A stretch of 8,498 nt of DNA from Betaproteobacteria bacterium. GTDB lineage: Bacteria > Pseudomonadota > Gammaproteobacteria > Burkholderiales > Burkholderiaceae_C. The stretch spans positions 1-8,498 of the forward strand of contig RFPX01000048.1 of NCBI GenBank assembly GCA_009925955.1, given 5' to 3'. How positions within the stretch are numbered: the stretch's first letter is position 1; each line of letters opens with the position of its first letter. The translations under genes and the position numbers were made by a program. The notes under the pieces were generated by a model, which did no database searches, had not been told where the DNA came from, and worked only from the letters and a program-made list of their open reading frames with translations. Of the stretch, positions 3,451 to 8,498 are shown in pieces.

Positions 3451-6261
3451 ATGAGCACTTGGAATCGAACCACGTACGCCGGGCCCTTGTGTTGGGCACT
3501 GGCGGCCCTGCTGGCCGTACCCGCCGCACAGGCCGCATCTTCGGCCGCATCGCCGGCCGCATCTGCCGCGCAGGCGGCTTCCCCCGCTGGCGCAGCACCC
3601 GCAGCCAAGGCCGCCGCGGGCATCCAGCAGGTGCGCTCGGTGGAGGGCATCGTGGAGTACCGCCTGCCCAACGGCCTGCAGGTGCTGTTGGCCCCAGACG
3701 ATTCCAAGCCCACCACCACGGTCAACGTGACCTACCGTGTGGGGTCCCGCCATGAGAGCTACGGCGAGACCGGCATGGCCCACCTGCTGGAGCACCTGGT
3801 GTTCAAGGGCTCCAAGAAGTACCCCGATGGCTGGGCGCAGTTCAGCCAGCGCGGCATGCGCTTCAACGGCACCACCTGGGTCGACCGCACCAACTATTTC
3901 GCCAGCTTTTCGCACAACGAAGACAACCTCAAGTGGTACCTCGGGTGGCAGGCTGACGCCATGGTCAACGCCTTCATCGCCAAGAAGGACCTCGACAGCG
4001 AGATGACCGTGGTGCGCAACGAGATGGAGATTGGGGAAAACAACCCCAGCCGCATCCTGTTCGAAAAGACCCTGGCCACCATGTACCAGTGGCACAACTA
4101 CGGCAAGAGCACCATCGGCGCCCGTGCCGACGTTGAAGGCGTGGACATCGAGCGGCTGCGCGGCTTTTACCGCCAGTACTACCAGCCCGACAACGCCACC
4201 TTGGTGGTCTCGGGCAAGTTCGATGTGAAGCGCACGCTGGCGATGATCACCGAAGCCTTCGGCCCCATCCCCAAGCCCAAACGCGAACTGCCGCGCCTGT
4301 ACACCCTGGACCCGGTGCAGGACGGCGAGCGCAGCGTCACCTTGCGCCGGGTGGGTGGCGTTCCCCTGATGTTCAGCGCCTACCACGTGCCCCCCGGGGC
4401 GCACCCCGACACGGCCGCGGTGGAACTCATCGGCGGCCTGATGACCGATGCGCCGGCCGGGCGCCTGCACAAGGCGTTGGTGGAATCCAAGAAGGCGGCA
4501 GCCGTGTTTGCCTTCTCGGCGCCCTTGCACGACCCGGGTTTTGCGATCTTCGGTGCCCAACTGGCACCCAACCAAGACACCGAGGCCGCCCGTACCGCTC
4601 TGCTGCAGACGCTTGAAGGCTTGGCAGCCAACCCCTTTACCCAGCAGGAAGTGGACCGCGCACGCGCGAAGTGGCTCAACGATTGGGAGCAGCGCTTCAC
4701 CAACCCTGAGGAAGTGGGCATTGCCCTGTCGGAGTTCGTGGCCCTGGGCGATTGGCGCTTGTACTTCTTGCTGCGTGACCGGGTGAAGGCGGCCACCACC
4801 GAGCAGGTCAACCGTGTGGCCCTGGCCCACCTGTTGCCGGCCAACCGCACCTTCGCACAGTACGTCCCCACCCCCAAGCCCGAGCGCGCGCCGGCACCGG
4901 CTGCGGTGGACGTGGTGGCCCAGCTCAAGGACTACAAGCCGGTTGAAAAACTCGCCAGCGTCGAGTCCTTTGAGGCCACGCCGGCCAACATCGAAGCGCG
5001 CACCCGCCGCGCAGCCATTGAGCCTGGCCTGAAGCTGGCCCTGTTGCCCAAGTCCACCCGCGGCGACGCAGCCGTGGCCGAGTTGGTGCTGCGCACCGGC
5101 AACTTGGATGCTCTCAAGGGCCGCAGCGATGCAGCGATGATGCTGTCTCGCCTCTTGGACAAAGGCACGCAGAAGCGCTCGCGACAAGAGCTGCAGGACC
5201 GCCTGACGGCCCTGAAGGCCGAGCTGTCGGTCGGTGGTAGCGCCACCAGCATCAAGGTGTCGGTCAAGACCACCCGCGAGCACCTGCCTGCCGTGGTGGA
5301 GTTGATGGGCGAAATGCTGCGCACGCCGGCGCTGGATGCGGCCAGCCTGGAAGAGGTGCGTGCCCAGGCCTTGTCAGGCTTGCAGGCCCAGCGCGACGAG
5401 CCCGGTGCCATCGTGTCCAACACGCTGATGCGCCACGGCAATCCCTACGCCGCTGACGACCCGCGCTACACGCCCAGCTTCGCCGAAGTCGAGCAGCGCC
5501 TGAAGGCCCTGACCCTGCAACAGGTGCGCGATTTCCATGCCCGTTTCCTCGGGGCCTCACAGGCCCAGTTCAGCGCGGTGGGCAGCTTTGATGAGCCGGC
5601 CGTCCGCGCGGCAGCGCAAAAGGCCTTCGCGGGCTGGGCTTCGGCCACGGCGGTGCAGCGTGTGCCCTCGCCCCTGGTGGCCTTGCCGCCGGCCCGCTTG
5701 GTGACCCGCACGCCGGACAAGCAAAACGCCGTCTTGGGCATGCGCTTGCCCGTGGCGGTCAAGGAGTTCGACGCCGACCACGCGCCGCTGCTGCTGGCCA
5801 ATTTCATCGTGGGCGGCTCGCCCAGTTCGCGCCTGTGGGTTCGGGTGCGCGAGAAAGAGGGCCTGAGCTACGGCCTGGGCACGCAGATCAGCTTCAACCC
5901 GCACGAGGCCTCGTCCATGTTTGCGGGCCAAGCGGCCTTTGCCCCGTCCAACCGTGCGCGCGTGGAAGCCGCCATTCGCGAAGAACTCGAGCGCAGCCTC
6001 AAGGACGGTTTCACCGAGGCCGAGGTGACCCAGGCCAAGCAAGGCCTGCTGAACTTCCGTCGCTTGTCGCGTGCGCAGGACGACAGCCTGGCCGGTAACC
6101 TGGTCAACAACGAGTGGCTGGGCCGCAACTTCCAAAGCGCCCAGGCCTTTGACGAGGCCATCGCCAAGGTCACCCCGCAGCAGGCCTTGGAAGCCTGGCG
6201 CCGCCACATCGACCTCAACCGTCTGGTGTGGGTGTTGGCGGGGGACTTCAAGGAGCCCTGA
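3451..6261 (+). CDS. Secreted M16 (pitrilysin-like) zinc metallopeptidase
   Basis: This 936-residue protein starts with a signal peptide (basic start, hydrophobic core at about 12-24, likely cut after AQA at 26-28), so it is probably periplasmic. An Ala/Ser/Pro-rich linker follows (28-57). The first peptidase domain begins near residue 62 and holds the inverted zinc motif HLLEH (111-115): His111 and His115 are ligands and Glu114 the catalytic base, with Glu191 in VVRNEMEIGENN (187-198) as the third ligand. A second M16 domain covers about 520-930; the matching position reads MMLSRLLDKGT (563-573) and lacks zinc ligands, as is normal for the inactive half. RVREKEGLSYG (798-808) carries the conserved Arg/Tyr pair used in substrate binding. 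Family knowledge: two-domain M16 enzymes form a clam-shell that cleaves peptides; the substrate is unknown. An alternative start is the GTG at 3448. Its stop is 12 bp from that of the convergent downstream gene. Confidence 0.93.
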   Translation: MSTWNRTTYAGPLCWALAALLAVPAAQAASSAASPAASAAQAASPAGAAPAAKAAAGIQQVRSVEGIVEYRLPNGLQVLLAPDDSKPTTTVNVTYRVGSRHESYGETGMAHLLEHLVFKGSKKYPDGWAQFSQRGMRFNGTTWVDRTNYFASFSHNEDNLKWYLGWQADAMVNAFIAKKDLDSEMTVVRNEMEIGENNPSRILFEKTLATMYQWHNYGKSTIGARADVEGVDIERLRGFYRQYYQPDNATLVVSGKFDVKRTLAMITEAFGPIPKPKRELPRLYTLDPVQDGERSVTLRRVGGVPLMFSAYHVPPGAHPDTAAVELIGGLMTDAPAGRLHKALVESKKAAAVFAFSAPLHDPGFAIFGAQLAPNQDTEAARTALLQTLEGLAANPFTQQEVDRARAKWLNDWEQRFTNPEEVGIALSEFVALGDWRLYFLLRDRVKAATTEQVNRVALAHLLPANRTFAQYVPTPKPERAPAPAAVDVVAQLKDYKPVEKLASVESFEATPANIEARTRRAAIEPGLKLALLPKSTRGDAAVAELVLRTGNLDALKGRSDAAMMLSRLLDKGTQKRSRQELQDRLTALKAELSVGGSATSIKVSVKTTREHLPAVVELMGEMLRTPALDAASLEEVRAQALSGLQAQRDEPGAIVSNTLMRHGNPYAADDPRYTPSFAEVEQRLKALTLQQVRDFHARFLGASQAQFSAVGSFDEPAVRAAAQKAFAGWASATAVQRVPSPLVALPPARLVTRTPDKQNAVLGMRLPVAVKEFDADHAPLLLANFIVGGSPSSRLWVRVREKEGLSYGLGTQISFNPHEASSMFAGQAAFAPSNRARVEAAIREELERSLKDGFTEAEVTQAKQGLLNFRRLSRAQDDSLAGNLVNNEWLGRNFQSAQAFDEAIAKVTPQQALEAWRRHIDLNRLVWVLAGDFKEP
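3532..3567 (+). repeat. Three tandem 12-bp repeats coding for an AAS-x linker
   Basis: GCCGCATCTTCG, GCCGCATCGCCG and GCCGCATCTGCC lie end to end and encode AASS, AASP and AASA just after the predicted signal peptidase site. They share GCCGCATC and are in frame, so copy-number change would lengthen or shorten the linker without a frameshift. Confidence 0.6.
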
Positions 6262-6280
6262 GGCCCTTGCGGCTTAGGCT
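6254..6280. other. Imperfect hairpin covering two convergent stop codons
   Basis: AGCC (6254-6257) can pair with GGCT (6277-6280), TGA (6259-6261) with TTA (6274-6276, one G-T wobble) and GCC (6263-6265) with GGC (6271-6273), with two one-base bulges and a 5-nt loop. It spans both stop codons of the convergent genes. Neither side has a strong T tract, so it is at best a weak bidirectional terminator. Confidence 0.25.
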
Positions 6281-7443
6281 TTGAACGGGCTGTGTTCGCG
6301 CAGCTCGTCCAAGTAGGCGCCCACATGGGCGCCTTCTCGTTTCAGGAAGTCATCCACCGCATGTGCAAAGCGCGGGTCTGCCAGCCAATGGGCTGATCGC
6401 GTGGCCACCGGCATCAGGCCACGGGCCATCTTGTGCTCGCCCTGTGCGCCGCCTTCGAATCGCCCGTACCCCTGCTGCAGGCACCACTGCAGCGGTTGGT
6501 AGTAACAGGCATCGAAGTGCAGGCAGGGCACATGCGCCAGGGCGCCCCAATAGCGGCCATAGGCGTGGCGTGTCAGCGGGTCCACCGCCACCAGCGAGCA
6601 CGCGATGGCCCGGCCACCCTGGTGGGCGACGAACAGCACCCAGTTTTCGGGCATGTCGCGCTGCTGCCGCGCGAAAAAGTCACGGCTGAGGTACGGCGTG
6701 CTGTGGTGTTCGCGGTAGGTTTGGCAGTAGCAGGCGTAGAACAAATCCCATAGGGTCTCATCGATCTCGGCGCCGACATGCACGCTGAAGTGCACACCCG
6801 CCTCGCGAACCCGGCGCTGCTCCTGTTGAATCTTTTTGCGCTTGTCGCGGTGCAGGCGTTGCAGCAGGTCCGAGAAGTCCTCGATGGGGTTTTCGCGGTC
6901 TTGGCACCAGTGGAACTGCACGCCGTGCCGAATCATGCAGCCCGCTTCTTCCAGGGCCCTCGCATCGGCTTCATCCGGGAACAGCACATGCAGTGAGGAC
7001 AGCCCCAGCCCTTGGGCATGGGAGACCAGCGCACGCGCCAGCGCGTGTCGCGCGTGTTCGTCGCGGGCCAGCAGCCGCGCGCCGGGCACCGGCGTGAAGG
7101 GCAGCGCCGACAAGAGCTTGGGGTAGTAGGGCAGGCCGTGGCGCTGGTGCGCCTCGGCCCACGCCCAGTCAAACACGTACTCGCCGTAGGAGTGCGACTT
7201 CAAATAGGCCGCGCACGCCGCACTCAGCGTGGGCCCGCGCCACAGGGTGATGAACTGTGCTTGCCACCCGGTGGCCGCCACGGCACTGCCACTGTCGTGC
7301 AGCGCGCGCAGATAGGCGCTGCGCATGAAGGGCAGCGGGTGGGCCTGCTCCCGCAGCAAGGCGTCCCAGGCCGCAGGGTCCACTTCACCCGGGTCGGAAA
7401 AGACCCGAATGACATAATCCGCGACCGTGTTGGAAACCCCCAT
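6274..7443 (-). CDS. DUF482/FemAB-like GNAT-fold acyltransferase, substrate unknown
   Basis: This 389-residue protein resembles the GNAT-related family known as DUF482 (COG3146, PF04339), whose members are often named GNAT N-acetyltransferase or peptidoglycan biosynthesis/recognition protein. Supporting segments are PFMRSAYLRALHDSG (38-52), YLKSHSYGEYVFDWAWAEAH (80-99), PFTPVPGARLL (115-125), the basic DKRKKIQQEQRRVREAG (200-216), YGRYWGAL (295-302), CLHFDACYYQPLQWC (307-321), RFEGGAQGEHKMARGLMPV (328-346) and the end HSPFKA. FemAB-type relatives transfer aminoacyl or acyl groups, but the donor and acceptor are unknown here. No signal peptide or membrane segment is seen, so it is likely cytoplasmic. 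The frame stays open upstream to 7740 but there overlaps nadE; the ATG at 7441-7443 is the only good start. It has no well-spaced Shine-Dalgarno (GCGGGG abuts the ATG), so the start is moderately certain. Confidence 0.88.
   Translation of the reverse strand: MGVSNTVADYVIRVFSDPGEVDPAAWDALLREQAHPLPFMRSAYLRALHDSGSAVAATGWQAQFITLWRGPTLSAACAAYLKSHSYGEYVFDWAWAEAHQRHGLPYYPKLLSALPFTPVPGARLLARDEHARHALARALVSHAQGLGLSSLHVLFPDEADARALEEAGCMIRHGVQFHWCQDRENPIEDFSDLLQRLHRDKRKKIQQEQRRVREAGVHFSVHVGAEIDETLWDLFYACYCQTYREHHSTPYLSRDFFARQQRDMPENWVLFVAHQGGRAIACSLVAVDPLTRHAYGRYWGALAHVPCLHFDACYYQPLQWCLQQGYGRFEGGAQGEHKMARGLMPVATRSAHWLADPRFAHAVDDFLKREGAHVGAYLDELREHSPFKA
7413..7418 (+). promoter_or_regulatory. Candidate -10 element for nadE inside the divergent gene
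   Basis: CATAAT matches five of six -10 bases and lies within codons 9-11 of the acyltransferase gene on the opposite strand. It would give a start near 7425 and a leader of about 50 nt. No strong -35 lies at 16-18 bp. With only 33 bp between the two start codons, the nadE promoter almost has to overlap the divergent coding sequence. Confidence 0.35.
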
Positions 7444-7466
7444 CCCCGCATTGTCGACCCCCCGCC

Positions 7467-7470
7467 GGAG
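7467..7470 (+). promoter_or_regulatory. Ribosome binding site of nadE
   Basis: GGAG lies 6 nt before the GTG at 7477 and 9 nt before the TTG at 7480. The spacing favours GTG as the nadE start. Confidence 0.5.
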
Positions 7471-7476
7471 CCCGCT

Positions 7477-8498
7477 GTGTTGAAGGTGGCTTTGGCCCAG
7501 ATCAACCCCGTGTTGGGTGATTTGCAGGGCAACAAGGCCCGGCTGCTCGAAGCCGCACGGCAGGCCCACGATCAGGGGGCGCAGTTGATGGTGTCGCCGG
7601 AGCTGTCTTTGTGCGGCTACCCACCTGAGGACCTGCTGCTGCGCCCTGGTTTCCTGGCGGCCTGCCAGTCCACCTTGCAGGAGTTGGCCCAAGCGCTTGA
7701 AGTGTTTGCAGGCCTGACCGTGGTGGTGGGCCATCCCCATCGCCTACCCGGGCACGAAGACGACCGCACGCGCTCCACCCACGTGCCCAAGTGCTTCAAC
7801 GCCGCTTCGGTACTGCGCCATGGCGTGGTTGAGCTCACCTACCTCAAGCGTGAGCTGCCCAACTACCAGGTCTTTGACGAACGCCGCTACTTTGCCTCGG
7901 GCCGCTCGGCGCCGGGGTCCACGGGTGCGCCGGGCGTTTTCGAGGTCAACGGTGTGCGCATGGGCCTGCTGATTTGCGAAGACGCCTGGTTTGAAGAGCC
8001 GGCTCAAGCGGCCGTGCAGGCCGGCGCGCAGCTGCTGTGTGTGCTCAACGCCTCGCCCTTTCACCTCAACAAGGCACCGGAGCGAGAAGCGGCCATGGCC
8101 CGGTGCGCCCAGCAAACTGGCCGGCCATTGCTGTATGCGCACCTCACCGGCGGGCAAGACGAGGTGGTTTTCGATGGGGCGTCCTTCGCCCTGCAGGCCG
8201 ATGGCCAGCTCGCGGCCCGTGCGCCCAGCTTTCAGGAGGCGGTGTGGGTGGTGGACGTGCAGGCCTCGGGTGCGATGCCGGCTGAAAGCCCAAGCGGCCG
8301 CAGCCCAGCGGCCGCCCTGCGCTTGACCGGTGCCATAGACCCGCTGCCCAGCCCGCCGGAGCAGGCTTGGAAGGCTCTGGTCACCGGCGTTCGCGACTAC
8401 GTGGGCAAGAACGGTTTTCCTGGCGCCATCATCGGCCTGTCCGGTGGTGTCGACAGCGCCCTGGTGCTGGCCGTGGCCGTGGACGCCCTGGGGCCCCA
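7477..8498 (+). CDS. nadE: Glutamine-dependent NAD+ synthetase, N-terminal part (cut at window edge)
   Basis: The first 340 codons are uninterrupted and encode the two-domain type of NAD+ synthetase. The N-terminal nitrilase-fold glutaminase has its Glu-Lys-Cys triad: Glu42 in SPELSLCGYPPEDLLLR (40-56), Lys124 in KRELPNYQVFDERRYF (124-139) and Cys167 in LLICEDAWF (164-172). The synthetase domain begins near 300 and shows the ATP-pyrophosphatase P-loop SGGVDSA (322-328). Family knowledge: glutamine supplies ammonia through a tunnel, and deamido-NAD is adenylated by ATP and amidated to NAD+, releasing AMP and PPi. The usual length is about 540-560 residues, so roughly 200 lie beyond the edge. 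The start is not an ATG: GTG at 7477 (MLKVALAQINP) is preferred on ribosome binding site spacing, with TTG at 7480 as the alternative. It is divergent from the acyltransferase gene. Confidence 0.95.
   Translation, partial: MLKVALAQINPVLGDLQGNKARLLEAARQAHDQGAQLMVSPELSLCGYPPEDLLLRPGFLAACQSTLQELAQALEVFAGLTVVVGHPHRLPGHEDDRTRSTHVPKCFNAASVLRHGVVELTYLKRELPNYQVFDERRYFASGRSAPGSTGAPGVFEVNGVRMGLLICEDAWFEEPAQAAVQAGAQLLCVLNASPFHLNKAPEREAAMARCAQQTGRPLLYAHLTGGQDEVVFDGASFALQADGQLAARAPSFQEAVWVVDVQASGAMPAESPSGRSPAAALRLTGAIDPLPSPPEQAWKALVTGVRDYVGKNGFPGAIIGLSGGVDSALVLAVAVDALGP

Noticed and set aside
2635..5283. An 882-codon open frame on the minus strand, antisense to ppa and much of the peptidase gene
   Set aside because: Its product is rich in His, Gly, Ala and Gln with no recognisable domain, and it opposes two genes with full sets of catalytic motifs. 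Long antisense open frames are expected where third codon positions are strongly G/C. It also spans a promoter region and the intergenic hairpin.
5557..6207. A 216-codon minus-strand open frame opposite the peptidase C-terminal half
   Set aside because: It is a compositional shadow of the second M16 domain, which is intact through the Arg/Tyr motif and to the stop codon.
7444..7740. A 99-residue N-terminal extension of the acyltransferase
   Set aside because: It overlaps the nadE start and catalytic glutaminase region and its sequence does not resemble the family. The match to the family begins soon after the ATG at 7441-7443.
1..8498. A mobile element, defence system, CRISPR array or secondary-metabolite cluster
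   Set aside because: No transposase, integrase, spaced repeat, toxin-antitoxin pair or biosynthetic gene is seen. All complete genes are housekeeping or widespread families with uniform base composition.

Overview
The window looks like an ordinary core-chromosome stretch of a GC-rich betaproteobacterium, most likely order Burkholderiales and similar to the Comamonadaceae or Leptothrix/Rubrivivax groups. This rests on protein resemblance (the TonB N-terminus, the DUF482-type acyltransferase, a K+-independent proton-pumping pyrophosphatase) and on strong G/C bias at third codon positions. I see no insertion sequence, prophage, CRISPR array, tRNA or rRNA, and no sign of recent transfer.

Layout from left to right: (1) 1-205, minus strand, the 5' end of a tonB-type energy transducer gene, cut by the window edge. 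(2) 206-546, a non-coding stretch with the tonB leader, a repeated GTTGTAAC element, a TGTAAC palindrome, a plus-strand promoter-like sequence, and two hairpins downstream of hppA, one of them a likely intrinsic terminator. (3) 547-2622, minus strand, hppA, a complete membrane H+-translocating pyrophosphatase with the lysine typical of the K+-independent subfamily. (4) 2623-2823, a divergent promoter region. (5) 2824-3363, plus strand, ppa, a complete soluble inorganic pyrophosphatase. (6) 3364-3450, a short gap with a terminator-like hairpin whose T-rich tail touches the next ribosome binding site. (7) 3451-6261, plus strand, a secreted two-domain M16 zinc peptidase. (8) 6274-7443, minus strand, a DUF482/FemAB-like GNAT-fold protein that converges on the peptidase gene. 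(9) 7477-8498, plus strand, the first 340 codons of glutamine-dependent NAD+ synthetase, cut by the right edge; its start codon is only 33 bp from that of the divergent acyltransferase gene.

The functional theme visible here is pyrophosphate. HppA conserves PPi energy as a proton gradient, Ppa hydrolyses PPi in the cytoplasm, and NAD+ synthetase releases PPi. hppA and ppa are transcribed away from each other, and each has a copy of GTCGATTC-N3/4-AGAATG at its putative -10 region, which suggests linked control. TonB at the left edge draws on the proton-motive force. The peptidase and acyltransferase have no evident link to this theme. I did not find a convincing novel system. The items most worth checking are regulatory: the shared motif between the two pyrophosphatase genes, the hairpin ahead of the peptidase gene, and the plus-strand signals in the 206-546 gap.
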